NCBI RefSeq assembly: GCF_023701485.1
Contig: NZ_JAMQBK010000083.1
Span: forward strand, 110,607-174,606
Reading direction: 5' to 3'
Length of the DNA stretch: 64,000 nucleotides
Origin: Aporhodopirellula aestuarii
GTDB lineage: Bacteria; Planctomycetota; Planctomycetia; Pirellulales; Pirellulaceae
Part shown: positions 29,301 through 37,032 of the stretch, piece by piece
Layout of the letters: each line of letters starts with the position of its first letter
How positions within the stretch are numbered: the first letter of the stretch is position 1
The notes under the pieces: model-generated
Database searches by the model: none
Told to the model about the DNA's origin: nothing
Seen by the model: only the letters and a program-made list of their open reading frames with translations
Translations under genes and position numbers: made by a program

Positions 29301-29926
29301 CATTCGGACTCGCGTTCGGTCTGCAGGAAATGTTCGCAAACTTCGTCGCCGGATTGATCATCTTGCTCGAACGACCGATCCGCGTCGGAGACATTGTCAC
29401 CGTCGATGACGTCAGCGGTGTGGTTTCTCGCATCCGCATCCGGGCCACCTCAATCACCAACTGGGATCGCAAGGAATACGTGGTTCCCAACAAAGAATTC
29501 ATCACCGGGCGTCTGTTAAACTGGACGTTGTCAGACAAAATCAACCGCATCGTCGTCAACGTCGGAGTCGCCTACGGTTCCGATACCGAACGTGCCCGCG
29601 AAATCTTGCAGAGCGTCGCCAAAGAACACCCTCTGACTTTGGACGATCCTCCGCCAAACGCCACGTTTGAAGGGTTTGGCGACAGTGCTCTCAACATGGT
29701 GTTGCGAGTGTATTTGCCGACGTTAGACAATCGACTCGAAGTCATCCATCAATTGCACACCGCAATTAATCGGGCCTTCCGTGCCGAAGGAATTGAAATC
29801 GCCTTCCCACAACGAGACCTTCACATCCGTACTTCGGTCGCCGGAGCCACTGCCCTCGGACTTTCATCCGAAACGACGAGTGTCAACGAATCAGCCAATG
29901 GCGACCTATCCCGAGAAGCTGCGTAA
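26372..29926 (+). CDS. MscK/KefA-type mechanosensitive channel of the MscS superfamily
   Basis: 1184 residues from a TTG at 26372; a hydrophobic export signal follows (SLVFVFFFSLQPGLTLSS). Residues ~30-470 form a long periplasmic domain rich in coiled coil (Glu/Gln/Ala/Leu heptads), as in E. coli MscK. Several membrane helices fill residues ~500-960. The C-terminal MscS core begins with the pore helix and FGLQEMFANFVAGLIILLER, then PIRVGDIVTVDDVSGVVSRI, YVVPNKEFITGRLLNWT and the cytoplasmic cage to ~1150. It releases solutes on hypo-osmotic shock. The corA gene follows within about 20 bp, so the two are probably cotranscribed. Confidence 0.92.
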   Translation: MCTLKSFQSLVFVFFFSLQPGLTLSSIAVGQDTSEPSPAPTEQSISIESIERTISDLENRKDIDAEQRAQAIDNYRAALNNLRSATENEATARALAAETESVALRVEQLKQQRAELKDQKPNVEPGLSLAEMEQLLPQWELLLANHKKSRQAAELDQQTRSQRRKEIRTLMVGKEQRIADTTSQLKLLTSSETSTQSNSFAVRLITRRMTLVKELPALQAELAKYDAEESADILRLRIDVANANAAHREKCIELLQKEITTARERAAELSIQQARFEAIAAAPSLKDYAETNQKLAEKTKFIAEELAKAEQQQKLAAEAYEGLVRQFNLTRKKVETVGLTSSIGAHLRKQKQDLPDVSERRAAVSLRQPLINDIQYEIFDLEDQRQEVGDAKSLLAETVGEPQPKPDTQSAHSAALDLALLESAAQELIQRRSETLDTLIKSDGQYFDELIELDTKDQQLIKLVADYENYIDERVLWIRSGRPLMSDFSFDASDSWLISPAKWVEVGTALLADIQNRYYLYLLILLPWTVLLVRGRKIRDAIGRFGDTAYRANCRSILPTLKAVFLTALVSGVWPAFCALFAWRLHRVAGDSEFIAALSNGFLCVALLWIVLEFVRQICRPMGLGEAHFRWSTHATESLRGGLRTITMIALPLVFVTATLSVSERSHGRDSLERVFFLLVMVVAAYGMFRLLTPGGVLREYFSSDESPWGGRIKHLWSIFGTSVPLSLAALAIAGYYYTAEVLSWRLFATFGFVISLLIIRSLFFRMLMLRRRYLSMEQSRQRAMASVSTTESSSHLVAGIVTEDPKADITAQSQQSRRLINSAMIACSVVGLWMIWVQVLPALSMLDNYPVWKTAPTASVQSAAAVPSIAASMMPATDDGADMTGNSYGDIRDASVITLSDLALALLIVAVTFVLFRNGPGLLEMSVLQQLPVDASVRYAITTLVSYAIVLIGTIASCSTIGLQWSQIQWLATALTFGLAFGLQEMFANFVAGLIILLERPIRVGDIVTVDDVSGVVSRIRIRATSITNWDRKEYVVPNKEFITGRLLNWTLSDKINRIVVNVGVAYGSDTERAREILQSVAKEHPLTLDDPPPNATFEGFGDSALNMVLRVYLPTLDNRLEVIHQLHTAINRAFRAEGIEIAFPQRDLHIRTSVAGATALGLSSETTSVNESANGDLSREAA

Positions 29927-29946
29927 TTGCTTTGAACGTTAAACTC

Positions 29947-31089
29947 ATGCTCCTGTCTCGCCGCCGTCGCCGCGCCCTCAATACCGTCGGCAAGGTCCCG
30001 GGATCGATCGTGGCGCAAAAGGGGAGCGTGAAAGGACAGATTCGCGTCATCCACTACGACGCGAAAGGACACACGGACCAAAAGTTCGAAACGGTCAGCG
30101 AACTCAACCAGTTCGTGCCGAAGAAGAAGTCCGCCCAGGCCGATGCCGCCGCGCACGAATCCGCGGAATACGTACCGATTGAGCGTCCAGACCATGTGAC
30201 GTGGATCAACGTCGATGGAGTCGGCGATGCCAAGATGCTCAAAGAACTTTCCCGCATGTTTGGGATCCACCCGCTCGCGATGGAAGACGTCGCGAACGTA
30301 CACCAACATGCCAAGACCGACATCTATGGCGACATGCTGTTCCTCGTCGTGCGAATGCCCACCGGCGACGACGGCTTCGAAACCGAGCAAGTCAGCATCT
30401 TCCTGATCGATGGACTTGTCATCACCATTCAGGAACACCCCGGCGATTGTCTCGAACCGGTGCGACACCGGATCGCAAACAAACTCGGGCGCATCCGGCG
30501 ACGCAAAGCGGACTACCTCGCCTACGCCATCATGGATGCGATCATCGACGGCTATTTCCCGTTAGTGGAGAAGTTCGCTGAACGCCTTGATGAAGCCGGC
30601 GTGATGCTCGAGAGCGGTGGCAATCGCCAGTTGCCGCTGCATTTACACAGCATCCGCGGCGAACTCCTATTGATCCGCAAAGTCATGAACCAACACCGCA
30701 TCGCAATCATGAATGTGTTGCGAGAAGAGGGTGAACTGATCTCCCCTGACACCGCGTTGTACTTTCGCGATTGCCAAGATCATGTCCAACAAATCATCGA
30801 AGCCGCCGACACGGACCGCGAAACCTGTGGCGAGGTCCGCGAACTGTACTTCGCGATGCTCGGCGAAAAGAACAACGATGTGATGAAAGTCCTCACGATC
30901 ATCGCCACCATTTTCATCCCGATGAGTTTCGTGGCCGGCATCTACGGCATGAACTTCGACCCCAAAGCGTCGGAGCTCAACATGCCCGAACTCCACTGGG
31001 CATTCGGCTATCCATTTGCCCTCGGCCTCATGGCCTTGATGGCTGGCGGTCTCCTCGCATTCCTTTATCGCAAGGGCTGGTTGAGCTAA
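29947..31089 (+). CDS. corA: CorA family magnesium/cobalt transporter
   Basis: 380 residues from ATG 29947; a TTG at 29932 would add five residues. The N-terminal cytoplasmic domain has PLAMEDVANVHQHAKTD, typical of CorA. Two C-terminal membrane helices follow, with the diagnostic GMN motif in AGIYGMNFDP just after the first, and a short basic C-terminus. CorA is a homopentameric Mg2+ channel of the inner membrane. It follows the MscK-like gene closely, suggesting linked control of ion balance. The N-terminus is longer than in E. coli CorA by a basic stretch (SRRRRRALNTVGK). Confidence 0.93.
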   Translation: MLLSRRRRRALNTVGKVPGSIVAQKGSVKGQIRVIHYDAKGHTDQKFETVSELNQFVPKKKSAQADAAAHESAEYVPIERPDHVTWINVDGVGDAKMLKELSRMFGIHPLAMEDVANVHQHAKTDIYGDMLFLVVRMPTGDDGFETEQVSIFLIDGLVITIQEHPGDCLEPVRHRIANKLGRIRRRKADYLAYAIMDAIIDGYFPLVEKFAERLDEAGVMLESGGNRQLPLHLHSIRGELLLIRKVMNQHRIAIMNVLREEGELISPDTALYFRDCQDHVQQIIEAADTDRETCGEVRELYFAMLGEKNNDVMKVLTIIATIFIPMSFVAGIYGMNFDPKASELNMPELHWAFGYPFALGLMALMAGGLLAFLYRKGWLS

Positions 31090-31155
31090 GCAGCTCGACG
31101 GCCGTTTTCCTGAGCACCAACCGTTTGGCGTCAATCGCTATCTGAGTGTCACCAC

Positions 31156-32229
31156 TCAACCGGGGATGAACGAACACGCCGGCGTGAGGCTTTGGGCAAA
31201 CAGCGTTAACAATTTCGCGACCGCCTCGATATCCGACGTTGAAATCGTCTCAACCGCCGAATGCATGTATCGGTTGGGAACTGCGACGAGTCCGGTAGCA
31301 ACGCCCACACCGGAGATTTGCAGCACGTTGGAATCGTTCGGCGCGGCGCGGCCGAGTGCAGCGAGCTGATAAGGAATTCCGTTGGCCTCCGCCAATTCGA
31401 TCAACCTCGCGGCAACCTTCGCGTTGATATTCGGCCCACGCACGATCACCGGACCACCGCCGAGTCGAATGTTGCCCTGCTGTTGCTTGCTGATCGTTGG
31501 ACAATCCGACGCGTGCGTGACATCGACCGCAATCGCCACATCAGGCGAAATCCTGGCCGCTGCGGTTCTTGCACCACGCAGTCCGATCTCTTCTTGGACC
31601 GTCGCGACCCCGAAGACCTGACATTGCAGTGGTTGCTCCGACTGCTCCGCGGCGCTGCGGCGGACGGTTTCGATCACCGTCCACATACCCGTTTTGTTAT
31701 CCATCCCAGGACCACTGACGAAATCGCCGAGCAGCGGACGGTATTGCAAATCCAACGTCACCGGATCGCCGATTCGCACCACCTTCGCCGCCTGTTCGCC
31801 GCTTGTCGCACCGATGTCGAGCCACATGTCTTCCAACCGGACGACTTCCTCGCGCTCTTTCGGCGACAACAGGTGGATCGGCTTGCGGCTGATCACAGCC
31901 GATACCGGACCATCGGCCGTCCATACGGTCATCGCTTGGCCAATCAGTTGCTGAGGATCCCACCCGCCGATCGTTTGGGCATAGAGAAAACCTTCTTCGT
32001 CGATGTACGAAATCAACATACCGATTTGATCGCAGTGCCCGGCCAGCATCAATCGCGGCGAATCCGCCGGTCCGACACACGCGGTCAAGTTGCCGTGTAC
32101 GTCGATCGATACTTCGTCGGTATGAGGCTTGAGATACTCCGCAATCAACTTTTGAATCGGCTCTTCGTAGCCCGAAGGGCTTGGCGTTTTGATGGCGGAT
32201 TCGAGAAACTCGAGTGGTGACATGGCCAT
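31156..32229 (-). CDS. M42 family metallopeptidase (deblocking/glutamyl aminopeptidase type)
   Basis: 357 residues, cytoplasmic. The dinuclear metal site is visible: H65 and D67 in LAGHCDQIGM, bridging D177 in SGPGMDNKTGMW, the catalytic E213/E214 pair in VQEEIGLRG, D236 in AIAVDVTHA, and a late histidine in NRYMHSAVETIS. These are the marks of M42 (tetrahedral TET) aminopeptidases that trim peptides from proteasome-like degradation. It faces corA tail to tail with a 66-bp gap and lies 67 bp downstream of the GNAT gene. Confidence 0.93.
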   Translation of the reverse strand: MAMSPLEFLESAIKTPSPSGYEEPIQKLIAEYLKPHTDEVSIDVHGNLTACVGPADSPRLMLAGHCDQIGMLISYIDEEGFLYAQTIGGWDPQQLIGQAMTVWTADGPVSAVISRKPIHLLSPKEREEVVRLEDMWLDIGATSGEQAAKVVRIGDPVTLDLQYRPLLGDFVSGPGMDNKTGMWTVIETVRRSAAEQSEQPLQCQVFGVATVQEEIGLRGARTAAARISPDVAIAVDVTHASDCPTISKQQQGNIRLGGGPVIVRGPNINAKVAARLIELAEANGIPYQLAALGRAAPNDSNVLQISGVGVATGLVAVPNRYMHSAVETISTSDIEAVAKLLTLFAQSLTPACSFIPG

Positions 32230-32296
32230 GGTGATTCAATCTCAGTGGAAGGATGGAGCAGGTTGGGTGAGTCAGAACAGCGAAAAGGGAGTCCCG

Positions 32297-32752
32297 CTAT
32301 CGATCGTCAAAAGGTCGTTCGCGAATCTGATAGAACAACGCCTTCTTCTGGTCGGGCAATGAAAAGTCAAACCCGCACGAACGCAGGAAGTCTTCCGATG
32401 AACTGATCGCGAGCACTTCCATGACGCCTAACGATCGGGCCCGATCGATACACTGAGCGACCAATTGGCGTCCGAGACCCAAACGCTGGGCCTCCGGATG
32501 AACCGCCAAGCACTGCAATTCAGCGAGCTTGGGCGAGTAAATTTCCACCGCGGCAAACCCAATGCACCGTTCGCCCTGCATCGCGACAAAACCGTGACGC
32601 GTCAATTCGATGATCTCGGCTTCACTCCGTGCGAGCAATAAATGCTGCGAAACAAACGGCCGCATCAACGCGTGAATTGCGGCCGCGTCAGTCGGTAAGG
32701 CTTGCCGCAATTCACAGGCGGGCTTGGGAGTCGATTCAGGATTAGAGTTCAT
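32297..32752 (-). CDS. GNAT family N-acetyltransferase, ArgA/YhbS-like
   Basis: 151 residues from ATG 32752, where the conserved fold begins (ELRQALPTDAAAIHALMRPF); upstream codons are open but charged and not GNAT-like. The acetyl-CoA-binding motif is LQCLAVHPEAQRLGLGRQLV, preceded by GFAAVEIYSPKLAEL. The pattern most resembles amino-acid N-acetyltransferases of the arginine pathway (short ArgA-like), which lack the kinase domain. Substrate not provable from sequence. Same strand as the M42 gene, spacing 67 bp. Confidence 0.85.
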   Translation of the reverse strand: MNSNPESTPKPACELRQALPTDAAAIHALMRPFVSQHLLLARSEAEIIELTRHGFVAMQGERCIGFAAVEIYSPKLAELQCLAVHPEAQRLGLGRQLVAQCIDRARSLGVMEVLAISSSEDFLRSCGFDFSLPDQKKALFYQIRERPFDDR

Positions 32753-32963
32753 CGGCGAAAACGGGATACGCGTTGAGGGCACACGGCAGAACCGAGAAAG
32801 TACGTTCTGACTTTCGAACGGTCGTTTTACCAAGTCCGCCCAACGAGGAGGAGCGGAGGGTGAGTGCCCGTGTGATGGACAGATCTCTCTCATTCCCATT
32901 TCGTCGACACACCGCGACGGCGACACGTCGCCGCGTTCCCTCACTCTTGCCCGGTACGACCGT

Positions 32964-33587
32964 TTACCCGCCGCGTGGCTTGCGTTGCGGTTTCGCGAGC
33001 AAATGGATCGGCGGAACGATCGCACCACCTCCGTGGAACGTTCGTTTGCCATCGATCGTGTGATCGAGCACGAAGGCACCCGAAGGAATCCCCTTCCGCG
33101 GACTCACCCGCAGGATTGCGGCATGGCCGCACTGCTGACACCGCAAACGGAACCCGTGCTGGTCGAGCATCGTCTGAATCGCCGCCGCTAAGGCGCGGTT
33201 GTGTTCGAGCGAACCGAGCGATCGACCGACGAGCCCCTGCAATTTGGCTTGCAACGTCAAACGCATCGAACGTTGGATGCGATTGAGTTCCTGCTGCAAC
33301 GACTCGAGCAACTGCTCCGCAGGCACTTCGGCGTCGAGAACCTTGCCCGTTTCAGAAGTCTCGCCGGCTTCGGCGGTCTCAGCGAGATCAGGCGTTTCCT
33401 GCCTATCTTTTGATTCGCCCGTGTTGCTAGCATCGCCGACCGGTTTCGCCTCATCTCCCGGCCGAGACGATTTCCGCAGCGCGGCGAGTTGCTCCAACGG
33501 TGCGTTCAAAATAGCTCCCAAAAGAAACGCGGACTTCGTCGCCGAAGAATTTCGCCGCAAAAAAACACTGGACACCAGGTTATACAA
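32964..33587 (-). CDS. Uncharacterised protein with single CxxC
   Basis: Up to 207 residues from a TTG at 33587; a GTG at 33575 or later TTG codons are equally possible, and no ATG is near. The first ~80 residues are low-complexity (GETSETGK, AETAEAGE). A helical segment follows (LLESLQQELNRIQRSMRLTL), then a short C-terminal domain with one CQQCGHAAILRV knuckle and FVLDHTIDGKRTFHGG. No family recognised; a planctomycete-restricted protein is likely. Its 5' end overlaps a perfect 19-bp palindrome, hinting at autoregulation or control of the divergent gene set. Confidence 0.6.
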   Translation of the reverse strand: MYNLVSSVFLRRNSSATKSAFLLGAILNAPLEQLAALRKSSRPGDEAKPVGDASNTGESKDRQETPDLAETAEAGETSETGKVLDAEVPAEQLLESLQQELNRIQRSMRLTLQAKLQGLVGRSLGSLEHNRALAAAIQTMLDQHGFRLRCQQCGHAAILRVSPRKGIPSGAFVLDHTIDGKRTFHGGGAIVPPIHLLAKPQRKPRGG

Positions 33588-33597
33588 ATTGTATAAC
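33579..33597. promoter_or_regulatory. Perfect 9-1-9 palindrome, candidate operator
   Basis: GTTATACAA-A-TTGTATAAC is a perfect 19-bp palindrome at the 5' end of the CxxC-protein gene and upstream of the divergent GAF-HlyD gene set. AT-rich perfect dyads of this length usually bind a dimeric repressor. No regulator gene lies beside it. It could also be a hairpin in either transcript, but it has no U-tract. Confidence 0.45.
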
Positions 33598-33862
33598 TAG
33601 TCCAGTTCAGTTGGTCGATTTTTTCAAAAAGGGCACCCAAATCGGTTTCTCGACCGCTCTGACCCGATGCTTCGGCGCAAATCGCCGCTTCATCACAGAC
33701 GGCCCGTTCGTGACAGACGTTGTGATCGGTCTAGAGACCCCACCAAAGCTAAGTTTCGAAATAACTTCCTGTGGCGGGGGGAAGCAGGTTTCAACTAACG
33801 TCGTCCCGTAACCAAGAATCTCACTTCTCCCGCGTCCTCATCCGCTCCAGATCACTAGGCTT

Positions 33863-35914
33863 ATGTCGGTCAACCAACAAACGGTCGAAGAAACCAAGGC
33901 TCAGATCCGCGGTCTTGTCAACGAAATCGCAGCGTTGACCAAGAGCGGAGCGACGGCTTCGGAGTTTTACCCCGAGCTACTTTCCCGGATCATCACGGCA
34001 CTCGCGGCCGCCGGCGGTGCGATTTGGCTGCTCGACGAAGACCGACAATTGCGGTTGCAGTACCAGATCAACGCCGAACCCTCGATCCTGGCCGACGACA
34101 GCGACGACGCCACGCGTCACCGCCGGTTGATCCAACGTGCCGCCAACGCCGGCCAATCCATCCTGATTCCGCCTTACAGCGGCACGACCGATGGCGACGC
34201 CGAAGGCAACCCGACGCGGTACCTGCTCGTCCTCGGTGCGTTGCAGCATGACGGTCAAAAAGACGGGCTGATCGAAATCTTCCAACGCCCCGACACCGCA
34301 CCGGAAACGCAGAAGGGCTACCTGCGGTTCTTGCAACAAATGTGCGAACTCGCCGCGGAATGGCTCCGCAGCCAAAAGCTGATCAAGCTCGGTGATCGCC
34401 AAACCCTTTGGCAACAAGCCGATTCGTTCGCCCGCGCCGCCCACGAATCACTCGACCTCAAAGAAACCGCCTACATCGTCGCCAACGAAGGTCGCCGTTT
34501 AATCGGATGTGACCGCGTCAGCGTGGCGATCAAGAAAGGCCGCAAGTGCACCGTCGAAGCGATCAGCGGCCAAGACACCATCGAAAATCGATCCAACATC
34601 GTCTCGGCGCTCAACGTTCTCGCCACCCGGGTCGTCGCGGCCGGTGAACCGCTCTGGCACGACGGAACCACCGAAGACTTGCCGCCTCAAATCGAAGAGG
34701 CCCTCGAAGACTACGTCGACCTGTCCTACGGACGAAACATCGCCGTCCTGCCGCTTCGCGAACCGCAACGCAAACTCGGTCATGAAAAGGAACACGGCGC
34801 CGCCGGCGAGGTCGACCGTGACGACGCACACCGGGGTGAAGTGATCGGCGCATTGATCGTTGAACAGATCGAAACCGACCTCCCGCCCGACGTGTTCCGC
34901 ACCCGTTGCGATTTGGTATACGAACACGGCACCCGTGCGATCGCAAACTCGCAGGCGCACACCAATCTATTCCTGATGCCGCTGTGGCGAACACTCGGCC
35001 GCGCCACTTGGGTGCTTCGCGCCCGGACGCTGCCCAAAACCCTCGCCGTGATCGGACTCATCTGCGGCATCATCGCTGCCGGCGTTTTCGTCCCGATGGA
35101 CTTCGACCTTGAAGCCGACGGAACCCTTAAACCCGAAGCACGACGAGAGATTTTTGCCGGGATCGACGGTGAAGTTCGCGAAGTGTTGGTTGATCACAAC
35201 TCGATGGTCACAGCCGGCCAACCACTCGTGCGAATGATCAATCCGGACGTCGAAGTCGAGATCACCGAACTCGAAGGCCAGATCTACACCACGAAAGCCG
35301 AACTGCAACGCGTCCGCGGCCAATTGACCAAACGCGACTCGCTAAAACGAACCGACTTGCGTGCCCTCGAAGGCGAAGAACTCGAACTCGAAACCAAACT
35401 CGACGCCCAAAACGCCAAACTCGCGTTGAAGAAGAAACGAGCCGACGACCTCATCGTTCGCTCACCGATCGATGGCCGAGTGGTCTCTTGGGAAGTCGAA
35501 AAACTACTGCTCAATCGCCCGATCTCGACGGGCCAAGTGCTCATGGAAATCGCTGACCTGAGCAAACCGATGTATCTCGAAATCGAGATGCCTGAAAAAC
35601 GCGAAGGGCACTTGGACGAATTCATCAGTGCCAACTCCGCCAAAGAACTCGAAGTCACCTACATCCTGGCGTCTGACCCCGATCATCCGCTGCCTGCGAC
35701 GTTGCCGGTGGAAAACATCTCGCTGCGTGCCGAAGCGAGCGAGGAACACGGATCGATCATCAAGATGCGAGTCATTCCCGATCAAACCGAATTGCGAAAG
35801 CTCTCTCCGAGCCCCGGCACGAAACTGACCGCCGACGTCAAAGTCGGCCGCCGAGCGAGCGGCTTTGTACTACTGCACGAGGTTTACGAATGGTTTGCCA
35901 AATTCATCTTCTAA
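33863..35914 (+). CDS. GAF-domain protein fused to HlyD-type membrane-fusion adaptor
   Basis: 683 residues from ATG 33863. The first ~370 residues are cytoplasmic and show two GAF-like units (AIWLLDEDRQLRLQYQI near 55-70; LIGCDRVSVAIKKGRKCTVE near 212-231). One membrane helix follows (~390-412, TLAVIGLICGIIAAGVFVPM). The periplasmic half has a biotinyl-lipoyl-like domain (IFAGIDGEVREVLVDHNSMV), a coiled-coil hairpin of about 60 residues, the return lipoyl strand (VRSPIDGRVVSWEVEKLL) and a beta-barrel. Joining a sensor domain to an adaptor in one chain suggests an export pump gated by a small cytoplasmic ligand. First gene of a four-gene set; the next starts 92 bp later. Confidence 0.85.
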   Translation: MSVNQQTVEETKAQIRGLVNEIAALTKSGATASEFYPELLSRIITALAAAGGAIWLLDEDRQLRLQYQINAEPSILADDSDDATRHRRLIQRAANAGQSILIPPYSGTTDGDAEGNPTRYLLVLGALQHDGQKDGLIEIFQRPDTAPETQKGYLRFLQQMCELAAEWLRSQKLIKLGDRQTLWQQADSFARAAHESLDLKETAYIVANEGRRLIGCDRVSVAIKKGRKCTVEAISGQDTIENRSNIVSALNVLATRVVAAGEPLWHDGTTEDLPPQIEEALEDYVDLSYGRNIAVLPLREPQRKLGHEKEHGAAGEVDRDDAHRGEVIGALIVEQIETDLPPDVFRTRCDLVYEHGTRAIANSQAHTNLFLMPLWRTLGRATWVLRARTLPKTLAVIGLICGIIAAGVFVPMDFDLEADGTLKPEARREIFAGIDGEVREVLVDHNSMVTAGQPLVRMINPDVEVEITELEGQIYTTKAELQRVRGQLTKRDSLKRTDLRALEGEELELETKLDAQNAKLALKKKRADDLIVRSPIDGRVVSWEVEKLLLNRPISTGQVLMEIADLSKPMYLEIEMPEKREGHLDEFISANSAKELEVTYILASDPDHPLPATLPVENISLRAEASEEHGSIIKMRVIPDQTELRKLSPSPGTKLTADVKVGRRASGFVLLHEVYEWFAKFIF

Positions 35915-36006
35915 ACGCCAACGCTCCCATTTTTAGACTGCCGCATTACTGAGAGCTCTCTTCTCTTCTCCTCCTTCTAGTCATTGCTCCCAACGCGAAC
36001 ACGCCC

Positions 36007-36945
36007 ATGTTTTTCACCCCGCCCAATAAACGAAACGTTCTGCTCGCGGCGATCGCCGTCATCGCCACGTGGTCGACGATGCCGGACCGTGTTTTCGCAC
36101 AGTCGTACTCCACACAACTGCAGTCTCCTGGGCAACGAGTGGTTGCCGACAATTGCAGCGTAAAGTACATCCGCAATGTCAACATTCCCGCCGAAGTCGA
36201 AGGCAAACTCATCGAGTTGAACGTCGAAGAAGGAATGAATATTTCCGAGGGGGACGTGCTCGCGGTCGTCGATGACACCGCCGCAAAACTCGCGCTCGAG
36301 CTGAAACGTGCCGAAGAGAAGCAAGCCATGCTCGAGGCCGACAACAACGTCAACCTCGAAGACGCGCGAAACAGCCGCGAACTCGCCGATGCGGAAGCCG
36401 AATCACACAAGAAGCTCTACGACGAACAGGCCATCCCATTCTGGGAGATGAAGAAAAAGGTGCTCGAAGCGGTCCGCGCGGCATTGCGGATTGACCTGGC
36501 CGAGATGCAAAAGAAGATCGCCAGCGCCCAATACATCGCCAAACGTAGCGAACGCGAAATCGCCCAATACGAACAACAACGCCGGCAAGTGTTTGCCCCT
36601 TTTGATGGCTATGTCGAAACACGAATCGCCCAACGCGGCGAATGGGTTCAACCGGGATCGCCGATTGCCACCCTCGTGCAACTCGACCGTGTCCGTGTCG
36701 AAGGCGTCGTCGATGCACTCGCTTTCTCCGGTCGGGTACGTGCCGGACTTCCCGTTACGGTCCGCGTCTTCGCCTCGAGCGACCGCGAACGACCTGTCGT
36801 CGTCCAAGGCAAACTCGGCTTTGTCAGCAGCGAGTTGAACCTCCGTCGGCAAGTCCGAATTTGGATCGATATCGACAATGTCAAAGACGAAAACGGAGCC
36901 TGGATTGTCAAACCCGGCATGCAAGCGGAAATCCTGTTTGAGTAG
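36007..36945 (+). CDS. HlyD family periplasmic adaptor
   Basis: 312 residues from ATG 36007 with a signal peptide (DRVFAQS). The order is lipoyl half-motif (IPAEVEGKLIELNVEEGMNI, SEGDVLAVVDDT), an alpha-hairpin with heptads (~95-180), second lipoyl half (VFAPFDGYVETRIAQRGEWV) and a beta-barrel with LVQLDRVRVEGVV. This is a soluble RND/ABC-type adaptor. It sits between two membrane proteins that also carry HlyD parts, so it may form mixed assemblies with them. No outer-membrane TolC-type gene is present in the window. Confidence 0.88.
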   Translation: MFFTPPNKRNVLLAAIAVIATWSTMPDRVFAQSYSTQLQSPGQRVVADNCSVKYIRNVNIPAEVEGKLIELNVEEGMNISEGDVLAVVDDTAAKLALELKRAEEKQAMLEADNNVNLEDARNSRELADAEAESHKKLYDEQAIPFWEMKKKVLEAVRAALRIDLAEMQKKIASAQYIAKRSEREIAQYEQQRRQVFAPFDGYVETRIAQRGEWVQPGSPIATLVQLDRVRVEGVVDALAFSGRVRAGLPVTVRVFASSDRERPVVVQGKLGFVSSELNLRRQVRIWIDIDNVKDENGAWIVKPGMQAEILFE

Positions 36946-37032
36946 GAACGCTGCCCGAACAAGAACGTGATCGAGAACGATCACCAAGTCGATTTCCAAC
37001 CTCCCCAACAAAACACCCACGTCTCTTAATTC

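Noticed and set aside
32753..33079. N-terminal extension of the GNAT gene
   Set aside because: The extra 109 codons are Arg/Ser-rich and unlike any GNAT leader; the ATG at 32752 fits the family start.
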